NCBI RefSeq assembly: GCF_014905395.1
Contig: NZ_BNDT01000004.1
Span: 171,585 to 235,584 of the forward strand
DNA: 64,000 nucleotides
Reading direction: 5' to 3'
Origin: Lactococcus taiwanensis
Lineage (GTDB): Bacteria > Bacillota > Bacilli > Lactobacillales > Streptococcaceae
The notes beneath the pieces are model-generated. The model saw nothing but the letters and a program-made list of their open reading frames with translations, had not been told where the DNA came from and ran no database searches. How positions within the stretch are numbered: the first letter of the stretch is position 1; each line of letters begins with the position of its first letter. Below are positions 1 to 7,808 of the stretch, in pieces. The position numbers and the translations under genes were made by a program.

Positions 1-34
1 TCATCATAGGTTTTCTATTGTCTTGTTTAGCTAT
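1..34 (-). CDS. infC: Translation initiation factor IF-3, 5' end only
   Basis: Only the first 11 codons lie in the window. Reading leftward, a strong AAGGAG ribosome site (positions 42-47) is followed by ATA and then codons for AKQDNRKPMM. infC characteristically starts at a rare non-AUG codon (AUU or AUA), which lets IF-3 repress its own translation, and streptococcal IF-3 begins with a similar IAKQD stretch. The upstream attenuator-like leader also fits the infC-rpmI-rplT operon. The identification rests on this start and a short N-terminus, so it is likely but not certain; the rest of the gene is outside the window. Confidence 0.55.
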   Translation of the reverse strand, partial: MAKQDNRKPMM

Positions 35-61
35 ATTCGTTCTCCTTCTAAATATGATATT

Positions 62-200
62 TAAGAAAAACAAAAGCGGAACGACAATCTCGCCCCGCTC
101 ATGAAAACATTCGTTTTTGAATAATTCCATTCGTTTGCCCAGGGCTATAACCACTAAGGCGAGAAGCGGGTGCTTCTGCTTTTCAACTCTATTATTCTAT
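62..200 (-). promoter_or_regulatory. Structured leader with internal terminator upstream of infC
   Basis: On the minus strand a leader of about 130 nt precedes infC. Its first part has a hairpin-prone stretch (AGAAGCACCCGCTTCT) and then TTATAGCCCTGGGC. It ends in an intrinsic terminator whose nine-pair stem is at 76-98, followed by a T-rich tract at 62-75, just ahead of the infC ribosome site. A terminator immediately before a gene indicates attenuation. infC-rpmI-rplT operons of Firmicutes are often controlled this way (ribosomal protein L20 leader), but I cannot confirm that this is the same RNA family. Confidence 0.5.
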
Positions 201-208
201 CAGTTATT

Positions 209-844
209 TTAAATCTTGTCAAGCTTTTTTTCTTGATTTCCTTGTTTTTTCTGTAAGCCTTCATTCTCTGATTGGAGCACTTGCTCTATTGGTAGGGCAT
301 CTTTGTTATATTTTGTGTGGCGCAAATCAAGTTCCATCATATAAATGGCTTCTTCCAAAAAGCCAGCGTGTCTTTTGTTAAGATAAGCGATAATTTGCCG
401 CACCATTTCTGGTGTAAGATACTGCTGGGGCAGGCGAGGATTGGCGAGAGGTTCGCTCGTGGTTAAACGTTGCGAAAACTGATCAATTTTCGAGCGCTCG
501 GTGCGAAACATTATCTCTTTGTGTAATGCGAGCCTTTTTTTACCTCTGTATTTCCACCATAAGAGGTCCAGCAGATAAAGCAAAGCACCGCCACTTAAAA
601 TCAAAAATTGTGTCTTCCCAAAGCTTGACTTTAGTAAGCTCAAGCTAAGCAATAAGAGTGTAAAAAGAGGGACGAAGCACACACTTCCACAAGCAAAAAG
701 TCGGCTTTTAACTTGCATTTGCTTTTGAAATTTTTCTTTCAATTTTGCCCGCGTGTTTTTATTTTGCTCAAGTTGTTCCAAAGCCGAGAGTAGTTGGTGA
801 CAATAGGCTAAGTCATCATACTTGGTATCTTCAACTTGAATCAT
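209..844 (-). CDS. Unrecognised membrane protein with two transmembrane segments
   Basis: This 211-aa protein is not one I recognise. A charged, probably helical N-terminal region (residues about 1-48, rich in Gln, Lys and Glu) precedes two hydrophobic segments at about 50-70 and 78-97. A cytoplasmic-looking C-terminal half follows and ends in a very charged tail rich in Lys, Gln and Glu. A GGAG-type ribosome site precedes the ATG. It lies 27 bp downstream of the oxidoreductase gene on the same strand and may be cotranscribed with it. No catalytic motif is visible. The reading is a real gene of unknown role, perhaps a small envelope protein. Confidence 0.75.
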   Translation of the reverse strand: MIQVEDTKYDDLAYCHQLLSALEQLEQNKNTRAKLKEKFQKQMQVKSRLFACGSVCFVPLFTLLLLSLSLLKSSFGKTQFLILSGGALLYLLDLLWWKYRGKKRLALHKEIMFRTERSKIDQFSQRLTTSEPLANPRLPQQYLTPEMVRQIIAYLNKRHAGFLEEAIYMMELDLRHTKYNKDALPIEQVLQSENEGLQKKQGNQEKKLDKI

Positions 845-871
845 ATGCTCCTCCTTTACTCCTTTATTTTT

Positions 872-2209
872 TTAAATGAGTGGATCTTTATCGCGGACAA
901 GTTCCGCTAAGGTATTGATCATTCCTTCAGGATTTTTATAACCGTGTTTAAAATAAAAATCACTAAACTCCAGGTCTTCGGTTCGCAGGTCATTTTGGAT
1001 AGCTAAAGAGAATAAATCAGCATAACTTGCAATCCCGACTGTGGTTCCTTCAACCTGAGCACCAAAAATTTTATGGCTACTTTTTTCATAGGTTAACCAG
1101 ATATTCGTATAACTTTTTCCTGTAAGAGAGGCGTTTTTATAATGCACTTGGTCACAGTCAAAGCCTGCTTCTTGAGCTTTTTTCCGTGTAAGACCTGTCG
1201 CACATACGGTGTGTTCCTCAAGGTTCATACTATAAGTTCCTTGTGTTGGACGGATTTTTTGTCGTGGTGCTACCAAGTTAAGTGCAGCGATTTGGCCTTG
1301 CCGGATTGCTTCACTCGCATGGGGGAGATATTTATTCTCCTTCAGATGGGCCACTTTTGAAGTGGCACAATCACCAATTGCAAAAACATCTGGCTGACTA
1401 CTGCGCATGTACTCATCTACTTCAATAGCCCCCATATCTCCAAGAATAACCTGATTAGCTAGCAGAAAAGAATTGGGACGAAAGCCCACTGAATAAATAA
1501 TCGCGTCTGCTTCAATTTTATCATATTGATCTGTATAAAGATGAAGTTGACCATTCTCCTGCCGAATATCAATCGGAAAAGTAGAAAGGTGAAGTTGAAC
1601 GCCTTCGCGTTGCAAGTTATCTTCAATGCAGCGTGCTGCTGGTTCATCTAAGTAACGATCCAGAAGATAATGATGGGCTTGGATGAGCGCCACTCCTATC
1701 TGACGTGCTGCAAAAATTCGGGCAATTTCAACGCCGATAAACCCGCCACCAACAACAATCACTTTTTTGGCGGTCTCAAATAAAGCTTTCACACGCTGCG
1801 CATCTTCCATATTTTTGATGACAATCACACGCTCTTGATTCTCTGCGCTAAACATTGGTAACAAGGGATAAGAGCCTGTTGCCAGCACTAATTTATCATA
1901 GGAGATAGCCTCAATATTTTGACTGTTTTCCTTTGTGATAAAAAGTTGTTTTTGCTTCGTGTCAATCGTCCGTACTGTGGTTTCGGTAAAAGTCGTAATC
2001 CCTTGGGCTTGAAGTTCTTCGACAGTGGTATAGGTGGCATGCTCAAGTAAATCTTCTCTTCCCATCAAATACCAAGGAATACTCTGAGCAATAAATCCTA
2101 ACTGCTTTTGTTTTTCATAGAGGACAATTTCTGCATCGGGATAGTTCTTACGGGCGTGGCGTGCACAGGCAATACCGGCATGAGATCCCCCAACGATGAC
2201 TACTTTCAT
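872..2209 (-). CDS. NADH oxidase/peroxidase-like FAD oxidoreductase lacking the redox cysteine
   Basis: The 445-aa protein has the fold of the NADH peroxidase/NADH oxidase/CoA-disulfide reductase family. The N-terminal FAD-binding GGSHAG keeps the family His10, an ATGS motif lies near residue 110, the NAD-binding VVGGGFIGVE is at about 150, and the second FAD motif is VFAIGDCA. A C-terminal dimerisation domain follows and the length is normal. In characterised members Cys42 cycles through sulfenic acid, but here residue 42 is Gln (GFIAQSIPWY), so classical water-forming oxidase or peroxidase chemistry is unlikely. It may be an H2O2-forming oxidase or another NAD(P)H-dependent reductase. The family call is sure; the reaction is not. 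Confidence 0.85.
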   Translation of the reverse strand: MKVVIVGGSHAGIACARHARKNYPDAEIVLYEKQKQLGFIAQSIPWYLMGREDLLEHATYTTVEELQAQGITTFTETTVRTIDTKQKQLFITKENSQNIEAISYDKLVLATGSYPLLPMFSAENQERVIVIKNMEDAQRVKALFETAKKVIVVGGGFIGVEIARIFAARQIGVALIQAHHYLLDRYLDEPAARCIEDNLQREGVQLHLSTFPIDIRQENGQLHLYTDQYDKIEADAIIYSVGFRPNSFLLANQVILGDMGAIEVDEYMRSSQPDVFAIGDCATSKVAHLKENKYLPHASEAIRQGQIAALNLVAPRQKIRPTQGTYSMNLEEHTVCATGLTRKKAQEAGFDCDQVHYKNASLTGKSYTNIWLTYEKSSHKIFGAQVEGTTVGIASYADLFSLAIQNDLRTEDLEFSDFYFKHGYKNPEGMINTLAELVRDKDPLI

Positions 2210-2412
2210 GCGTTTCTCCTTATCATTCGTTTTATTAATAAACCGGACTTGACTTAACTTTATTTTACACTAAGCCCACTGGCTTTTCTATAAATGTTGT
2301 CTTCTTTTTATAACCGTTTGAATCACTCCTACCGTAAATCATGGAACATATCGTTTCGTCAAATGATAAAAAAATGATAAAATTATTATAAATAACTAAA
2401 AAGGAGAGACTT

Positions 2413-2544
2413 ATGAACAACAATAGCTACGTAACGATCATCACGATAAAGCATCAGCATCCGAATTCGGATAAAATCGAACGCCCCTATCAAGTGATGG
2501 ACGATCTCACCCTGCAGCCTCTCCCTACTCCCACGTCCTATTGA
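2413..2544 (+). CDS. Small 43-residue protein, unknown
   Basis: An ATG at 2413 preceded by AAGGAGAG opens a 43-codon frame ending in TGA at 2544. The product starts MNNNSYVTIITIKHQHPN and ends in a Pro/Thr-rich PTPTSY. It has no signal peptide or membrane segment and I do not recognise it. It is the first gene after an AT-rich promoter-like region (TAAAAT near 2382) and lies 63 bp before the next start, so it probably forms a two-gene unit with the 182-aa protein. It could instead be a leader peptide. The good ribosome site and position favour a translated gene. Confidence 0.5.
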   Translation: MNNNSYVTIITIKHQHPNSDKIERPYQVMDDLTLQPLPTPTSY

Positions 2545-2607
2545 GGAAAGCGCAGAAAAATGATTAATTTTAAATACTTAAAAAACTTGATTGAAAGGAG
2601 ATTATAC

Positions 2608-3156
2608 ATGACCCCGATTGACTTAAGCCACCTCTCAGAAGAAATCAAAAAAACGCAAAACTGGTCCAATCATCGAAAACAAATGTTTGGTATGGGTTTG
2701 ATGAATGAACTCTATATTACTGACGGATCGGTCAGTAAAACTTCGCCAGTAATTATTCCTGCCAGTGACCGGGCAATGACCACTCAACTTGTCAGCGACG
2801 TCTTAGATGACTTGATTGCTTATGATGAGATTGATCCTATGGTCTATCCTTTAGAAGGAGAACCTGTCAGTGGTACGGAGTTAGACTTTCCGCATCTCTT
2901 AATTTTAAACAACGAACCTGGCATTCAGTACATTCTTAATACTCACCTTTGGTTAAAGGTCATGGATGACCCAGAACGCACCCTCGCTCTTGTTGTAACG
3001 GGCAATCTTAGCGGCGCCTTTACTTTTTATATTGAGCAGGTATCTGGTCAATTTGAAAAGATGGTGGTTAATTTTGATAAGAATGGTATTTATCTGCTGA
3101 CCAAGCTGTCAGTAGATGTCCTTCATCTCACGGATCAGCCCCTAACACTTCACTAA
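2608..3156 (+). CDS. Unrecognised 182-aa cytosolic protein with two palindrome-encoded segments
   Basis: I chose the ATG at 2608 because it follows a good AAAGGAG site; an in-frame ATG at 2560 has a weaker one. The 182-aa acidic protein has no signal or membrane segment and no motif I know. Two stretches, YITDGSVSKT near residue 40 and LLTKLSVDVL near residue 168, are encoded by copies of the dispersed palindrome (2717-2738 and 3094-3115), in two different reading frames of the element. A terminator follows at 3168. Its only plus-strand partner is the 43-codon gene upstream. Function unknown. Confidence 0.7.
   Translation: MTPIDLSHLSEEIKKTQNWSNHRKQMFGMGLMNELYITDGSVSKTSPVIIPASDRAMTTQLVSDVLDDLIAYDEIDPMVYPLEGEPVSGTELDFPHLLILNNEPGIQYILNTHLWLKVMDDPERTLALVVTGNLSGAFTFYIEQVSGQFEKMVVNFDKNGIYLLTKLSVDVLHLTDQPLTLH
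2717..2738. repeat. Dispersed palindrome copy, in coding sequence
   Basis: Both arms are perfect (TTACTGAC and GTCAGTAA) with centre GGATCG. It is read as T-D-G-S-V-S within the 182-aa protein. Confidence 0.85.
3094..3115. repeat. Dispersed palindrome copy, degenerate, in coding sequence
   Basis: CTGCTGAC, centre CAAGCT, then GTCAGTAG. It is read as L-T-K-L-S-V near the C-terminus of the 182-aa protein, the second copy in the same gene. Confidence 0.65.
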
Positions 3157-3167
3157 AAAATTTTTAT

Positions 3168-3190
3168 AAGGGTCCTTAGGCCCCTTTTTT
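3168..3190. terminator. Intrinsic terminator between convergent genes
   Basis: An AAGGGTCC/GGCCCCTT stem with a TTA loop is followed by a T run on the plus strand and preceded by an A-rich stretch. It lies between the stop codons of the convergent 182-aa gene and the HAD phosphatase gene, so it may serve both. Confidence 0.75.
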
Positions 3191-3878
3191 ATTTGAGGAA
3201 AGCTTTAAAAAATTGTGCCAATGTCCTGTATTCAAAGTCTGCTCCTGTACCTTTTTTTGGACCAAGATAAGCTGTTTTTAAACCTAAAGATTGAGCAGGT
3301 AAGATATCATGTTCTACTAAATCACCAACCATTAAAGTTTCTGATGCCTCGAAGCCTTCTTTTTCAAGAAGGTGTGTAAAAGCACGGGGGTCAGGTTTCA
3401 AGAAACCCGTCTCTCCCGAAATATAAGTAGGAAAAAGTCCATCAAAACCTGCGCGTCGTAATTTTTCTCGTTGTTCCACATATCCACCATTACTTAATAG
3501 CGCAATATTGTAGTTTTTTGAGAGCTGTTGCATTGTCTCAAGTAATACTGGATCAGGACAAATCTCATCAAATAAAGTTAAGAGGAACTTCGCAAAGAAG
3601 CCTTTCACTTCTGATTCATCGATGGGTTTTCCAAAGTGTTTTAAAGTCAGGCGCAAGCGCTCTTCGCGTAACTCAGCAATAGTCAGTTGATGCGCATGAA
3701 CTTTCGGCCAAAGTTGCTCATCAAATTCATGATATTTTACCATGAACTGATCTAGCGCTTCTTCTTCAAAATCATAGGTCGCTTTAAAGAGTTTGCGGTG
3801 AGCACTCTCCCAATACTTTTCTTTGAAGGGAAAAAGGGTATTGTCCCAATCGAAGATGATGTTTTTTATGTCCGTCAT
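3189..3878 (-). CDS. yjjG: YjjG-type HAD nucleotidase
   Basis: This 229-aa haloacid-dehalogenase-superfamily hydrolase has all four family motifs: DWDNT near residue 10 (nucleophile and acid/base Asp), a serine in LLSNGG near 125, the lysine in GFLKPDP near 160 and VGDLVEHD near 186. Overall similarity is to the YjjG/YfnB group, which dephosphorylates nucleoside monophosphates and clears non-canonical pyrimidine nucleotides. The helical cap (about 20-95) is of the C1 type. It is transcribed alone, downstream of mnmG but separated from it by a terminator hairpin at 3944-3965. Substrate assignment is by family only. Confidence 0.82.
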   Translation of the reverse strand: MTDIKNIIFDWDNTLFPFKEKYWESAHRKLFKATYDFEEEALDQFMVKYHEFDEQLWPKVHAHQLTIAELREERLRLTLKHFGKPIDESEVKGFFAKFLLTLFDEICPDPVLLETMQQLSKNYNIALLSNGGYVEQREKLRRAGFDGLFPTYISGETGFLKPDPRAFTHLLEKEGFEASETLMVGDLVEHDILPAQSLGLKTAYLGPKKGTGADFEYRTLAQFFKAFLK

Positions 3879-3943
3879 ACCTTAGCAACTCCTTATTTAA
3901 GCTCATTTTAACAACTTTCTCATCAATGCACAAGAAAAAAGCG

Positions 3944-3965
3944 TTACTGACAGCTCTGTCAGTAA
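3944..3965. repeat. Dispersed palindrome copy acting as a terminator stem
   Basis: Perfect arms with centre AGCTCT. The stem is extended by flanking AAGCG/CGCTT, with T-rich or A-rich flanks on both sides (3935-3975). It looks like a bidirectional intrinsic terminator downstream of mnmG. Confidence 0.85.
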
Positions 3966-3981
3966 CGCTTTTACTCTGTTT

Positions 3982-5859
3982 TTATCTGCCTTCGAGATAA
4001 ACCATCAGAATACTAATATCGGCAGGATTAACTCCCGAAATCCGACTTGCTTGTCCCAAAGTTTCAGGGTTAATTTTTTTAAATTTTTGACGCGCCTCTG
4101 TCGCAATAGAATCAAGTTTATCCCAGTCCATATTCTTAGGAATACGTTTTGCTTCTAAACGGTGCATCTTTTCAACCTGATCCATGGCTTTCTTGATATA
4201 ACCTTCATAAGTAATTTCAGTTTCAATCAGCTCAATGACCGTGCGGTCAATTTTTTCTGGGGCTGCGCCAATGAAATTAATGACATCATCATAATGAACC
4301 TCAGGACGTTTCAAAAATTCTGCTCCTGTTAGAGCATCCTTAATTGGACCAAATCCCATCGCACCTAACTTTTCTTGCGTTTCAGGTAATGGTTTTAATT
4401 TTTCAGCTGATAACCGTTTCATTTCTCGATCAAATTGAGCCATCTTTTGTTCATAAATTTCCCATTGTTGATCGGATACCAAACCAACTTCTCGCCCCAT
4501 TTTTGTCAAACGGCGATCCGCATTGTCGTGACGGAGAATCAGGCGGTATTCTGCACGCGATGTCAGCAAGCGGTAAGGCTCAAGCGTCCCTTTAGTGACC
4601 AAGTCATCGATCATTACGCCAATATATGCTTCACTCCGTTTTAAAATAAACTCAGGTTTTCCTTGAACTTTAAGCGCAGCATTGATTCCCGCTACCAAGC
4701 CTTGACCAGCAGCTTCTTCATAACCTGACGTCCCATTGGTTTGTCCCGCAGTAAAGAGGCCAGCGATGAGTTTAGTTTCTAAAGTTGGGCGAAGTTGATG
4801 AGGCATGACGACATCATATTCTATCGCATAACCGGTCCGCATCATTTGTGCATTTTCAAGCCCTGGGATAGAGCGTACCAGATCAAATTGGACATCTTCT
4901 GGCATTGATGTTGAAAGTCCACCAATATAAACTTCTTCGGTGTTGCGTCCTTCTGGTTCAAGGAACAATTGGTGCCGTGGTTTATCAGCAAAGCGGGTAA
5001 TTTTATCTTCAATAGATGGACAATAACGAGGGCCAACACCTTTGACCATTCCTGAAAAGAGCGGTGCACGATGGAGGTTTTCTCGCAAGATGGTGTGACT
5101 ATTTTCTGTTGTATAAGTCAACCAACAAGGAATTTGATCTTTGAGGTAATCTTCATCACGGCTCATAAAGCTGAAATGATTGGGTGCAGTGTCGCCAGGT
5201 TGAATCTCCGTTTTATCGTAATCAATCGAGCTGGCCAACACACGTGGAGGTGTACCCGTTTTAAAACGCCCAATTTCAAAACCAAGTTGGCGCAAATGAT
5301 CTGCCAAGCCGATTGAAGAGAGCGAATTATTGGGACCTGAGGCATATTTCAACTCTCCAATGATGATTTCTCCACGTAGCGCCGTCCCGGTCGTGATCAC
5401 GACTGTTTTAGCCCCATAACGTGTCCCAGTCGCAGTCTTTACACCTACCACTTCGTTTTGCGCTTCATTTACCAACAGTTCTTCTACCATTCCCTGACGA
5501 AGGGTTAAATTTTCTTGGTCAGAAACGGTATTTTTCATTGATAACGCATATTCATTTTTATCCGCTTGAGCTCTTAAGGCTCGAACCGCTGGTCCCTTAC
5601 CTGTGTTGAGCATTTTCATTTGGATATAGGTCTTGTCAATATTGCGACCCATTTCACCACCTAAGGCATCAATTTCTCGTACGACGATTCCCTTGGCTGA
5701 ACCACCAATAGAAGGGTTGCAAGGCATAAAAGCAACCATATCTAAGTTGATGGTCAAAAGTAAGGTTTTACAGCCCATTCGCGCTGCAGCAAGACTAGCT
5801 TCTACACCCGCATGCCCGGCTCCTACAACAATGACATCATAATTTTCTTGAACGTCCAT
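3982..5859 (-). CDS. mnmG: tRNA uridine-34 carboxymethylaminomethyl modification enzyme MnmG
   Basis: A full-length 625-aa MnmG (GidA). The N-terminal dinucleotide fold [10 protein letters not shown] binds FAD and the conserved PCNPSIGG stretch follows near residue 48. With MnmE it installs the cmnm5 group at the wobble uridine of tRNAs reading split codon boxes, in the cytosol. The C-terminal helical domain that contacts MnmE and tRNA is intact and ends with the family's SGVNPADI region. The gene is monocistronic, with a palindrome terminator downstream and another palindrome 140 bp upstream of the start. There is nothing unusual in the protein. Confidence 0.97.
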   Translation of the reverse strand: MDVQENYDVIVVGAGHAGVEASLAAARMGCKTLLLTINLDMVAFMPCNPSIGGSAKGIVVREIDALGGEMGRNIDKTYIQMKMLNTGKGPAVRALRAQADKNEYALSMKNTVSDQENLTLRQGMVEELLVNEAQNEVVGVKTATGTRYGAKTVVITTGTALRGEIIIGELKYASGPNNSLSSIGLADHLRQLGFEIGRFKTGTPPRVLASSIDYDKTEIQPGDTAPNHFSFMSRDEDYLKDQIPCWLTYTTENSHTILRENLHRAPLFSGMVKGVGPRYCPSIEDKITRFADKPRHQLFLEPEGRNTEEVYIGGLSTSMPEDVQFDLVRSIPGLENAQMMRTGYAIEYDVVMPHQLRPTLETKLIAGLFTAGQTNGTSGYEEAAGQGLVAGINAALKVQGKPEFILKRSEAYIGVMIDDLVTKGTLEPYRLLTSRAEYRLILRHDNADRRLTKMGREVGLVSDQQWEIYEQKMAQFDREMKRLSAEKLKPLPETQEKLGAMGFGPIKDALTGAEFLKRPEVHYDDVINFIGAAPEKIDRTVIELIETEITYEGYIKKAMDQVEKMHRLEAKRIPKNMDWDKLDSIATEARQKFKKINPETLGQASRISGVNPADISILMVYLEGR

Positions 5860-5998
5860 TTTTTTGCTTCGAATTTTACAAAATTCGTCCTTTTCTTTTA
5901 GATTTTTCTAATCATAACTAAACAATTCTTTGTGCTTTATTTTTTTCAAACAAAAAAGCCAAAGCTGTGAAAAATACGACAAAAACTCACTCCGAAAA

Positions 5999-6020
5999 TT
6001 ACTGACCGAGCGGTCAGTGA
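5999..6020. repeat. Dispersed palindrome copy upstream of mnmG
   Basis: TTACTGAC, centre CGAGCG (itself self-complementary at the ends), then GTCAGTGA. It lies in the 299-bp gap between mnmG and the 182-aa anchored protein gene. There is no T run, so it is not an obvious terminator. The rest of that gap is AT-rich without another recognisable element. Confidence 0.8.
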
Positions 6021-6158
6021 CTTCCAGTGACTTTCGCATATTTTCCCGAGCTTTGACCATCGAGTTCTTACTAAGATATTGATATTTTACCCTATTTCAG
6101 ATTATATTTCAAGAGGATTTTCTCAAAAAAGAACTTTCTTTCCCATACTATTTTTATT

Positions 6159-6707
6159 TTAGATTGTTTCTTCCATCTGACGATAGAAAACCTTTTGTTC
6201 AGTTTGTTGAGCATTCAAGTAACCTTGCCCGACAATCAGCCGATCTTGCTCCATATCCGTAGGATCACTTTCGCCTGTATAATCCACTTCACCTTGGGCT
6301 GTCCTTACGGGGATAGCACTGCCACGTGGATAAATGGCGATAATTACTTCTTCCTTTTCTTTAAGCCCTAGCCGGATCAATCCAGTATCACTATTTTTTT
6401 CCCGAAAAACGAGCTCATCAGAAGCACCATCACGCGTCAGTAATGGACCTGTGATTACCACTTCTTGTGCAGAATTTGCTTCCAGATGCTCATTTTTCCA
6501 CAAGCCAGCTAAAGAATCAAATTTCCCTTCCACTAGCTCATCGGCAACAATTCTCAAAGCACGTTCAGAACTTTGACTAGAAGTACGTTGGGTCGTCGTG
6601 ATGGAACGCTCATCGCGCTGATTTTGTACGCTGAAAAAAAGGGCAATGCCAAGAATCACAATTAAAGAGAGCAATAAACCGTCTAATATAATTAATGTTC
6701 TTTTCAT
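6159..6707 (-). CDS. Membrane-anchored extracytoplasmic protein, possibly DUF6287-like
   Basis: The 182-aa product starts with one hydrophobic segment (about residues 5-27) after a short KR start, so it is an anchored or secreted protein. A Ser/Thr/Gln-rich linker (about 30-50) leads to a beta-rich domain beginning FDSLAGLWKN. That Trp-Lys-Asn start resembles small lipocalin-like domains such as DUF6287 found on lactococcal and streptococcal surface proteins; this is a weak match by eye. There is no lipobox cysteine. It stands alone on the minus strand upstream of mnmG. Function unknown. Confidence 0.65.
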   Translation of the reverse strand: MKRTLIILDGLLLSLIVILGIALFFSVQNQRDERSITTTQRTSSQSSERALRIVADELVEGKFDSLAGLWKNEHLEANSAQEVVITGPLLTRDGASDELVFREKNSDTGLIRLGLKEKEEVIIAIYPRGSAIPVRTAQGEVDYTGESDPTDMEQDRLIVGQGYLNAQQTEQKVFYRQMEETI

Positions 6708-6821
6708 CTCGCCCTCCTTTACTAAGAAATTTATTATAAAATTATTATAATACTTTTCTTAGTAAATGGCTAGTAAAATGCTTAGATAGAAAAAAGTCCC
6801 TCCAGAAGAGCAACTTTTTTC

Positions 6822-7190
6822 TTAGGCTTCACCACGCAGGGCACAAAATCGACCTGGAAGTTCGGCTGACTTTTTACTGTAGCCAGATCGTTTCTTCTCA
6901 AGCGGTATCGCATGCCAATCCTCAAGGAGCGCAATGCTATGATAGCGTTGGAGATATCCAACACATTCTTCACACCACTCCTCATCACCAGATTGCCAAA
7001 AGGCGGTTTGTAAACCTTCCTTGCTTGTGTATTCTTTAAACTTGCTGGCCATTTTTAACCATTCTTTTTTATAGCATTTTAAAGCTTTATAAAAATCATC
7101 AAATTCATCAACTGAAACAATATCTTCTTTCCAGCCATCGAAGAACCACCATGGCTCGTCGGTGCCGTACATCGTTACTACTCTATACAT
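6822..7190 (-). CDS. DUF1033 family protein
   Basis: The 122-aa protein starting MYRVVTMYGTDEPWWFF matches DUF1033, a small cytosolic family nearly confined to Lactobacillales. Typical features are the DGWKEDI segment, the paired cysteines in EEWCEECVGYL and the HSIALLEDW motif. I take the ATG at 7190 because homologues begin there; an in-frame ATG at 7220 would add ten charged residues without a better ribosome site. The C-terminus is basic. The biochemical function of the family is unknown, though in streptococci the gene lies near competence genes. Confidence 0.8.
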   Translation of the reverse strand: MYRVVTMYGTDEPWWFFDGWKEDIVSVDEFDDFYKALKCYKKEWLKMASKFKEYTSKEGLQTAFWQSGDEEWCEECVGYLQRYHSIALLEDWHAIPLEKKRSGYSKKSAELPGRFCALRGEA

Positions 7191-7397
7191 TTCTTCTTCT
7201 TTCCGCTGTTTTATACGCATACCTATTCTAGCGGATTATTTTTCTTTTTGAAAATAATTTGCTTAATACTTTCATTTTTCCTAAATAAAGGTGGTCAAAA
7301 GGCTGATGGCTTGTGGCTTTGCAAGCTTTTCATACCTTTGATGCTCTAGTAATTTTATGATTCCACTAGTTGAATAAAACGTATTCTAAAAATAACT

Positions 7398-7808
7398 TTA
7401 TTTTTCTTCAGGTGTTGGATTTTCAATAACTTTAACACAAAATTTCCATAATTCTTGGAGACGTTCTTCTTGGTGGGTCAAATGTAAAATCCCAATGACC
7501 GCTTCGAATCCTGTAGAGATTCGATAAGTGACTACATCCGTATTTTTAGCTGTAGTTTTCGAATGAGCATTGCGCCCGCGCTTAAAATAATTCAACTCTT
7601 CTTCAGTGAGAAAACCCACCGCTTCCATAGCTGCAAATATTTTTGCCTGTGCTTTGGCAGAAACAAACTGTGTCGCATGTTTTTGGAGTTGAGCTGGTTT
7701 GGTCAAGCCTTTGCTCAAGAGATAGTCTCTGACAAAGACCTCATAGACTCCATCTCCTATGTAGGCCAATGCGATTCCATTTAGTAATGCTGCTTGTTGT
7801 TTATTCAC
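7398..7808 (-). CDS. mrnC: Mini-ribonuclease III (Mini-III)
   Basis: A 136-aa Mini-III, an RNase III catalytic domain without the dsRNA-binding domain, which matures 23S rRNA in Firmicutes. The [15 protein letters not shown] signature near the N-terminus carries the catalytic acidic residues. The start is a GTG at 7808 that overlaps the last codons of cysS by 8 bp, so it is probably translationally coupled. A longer reading to an ATG at 7907 would lie entirely inside cysS and adds residues the family lacks. The cysS-mrnC order is conserved in Lactobacillales and Bacillus. Confidence 0.92.
   Translation of the reverse strand: MNKQQAALLNGIALAYIGDGVYEVFVRDYLLSKGLTKPAQLQKHATQFVSAKAQAKIFAAMEAVGFLTEEELNYFKRGRNAHSKTTAKNTDVVTYRISTGFEAVIGILHLTHQEERLQELWKFCVKVIENPTPEEK

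Noticed and set aside
5999..6020. Palindrome as a TetR-type operator for mnmG
   Set aside because: The form resembles a TetR-family operator, but the same sequence occurs in many genes and coding regions, so a specific operator role is not supported.
7191..7220. Ten-codon N-terminal extension of the DUF1033 gene
   Set aside because: Homologues start at MYRV and the extension has no better ribosome site.
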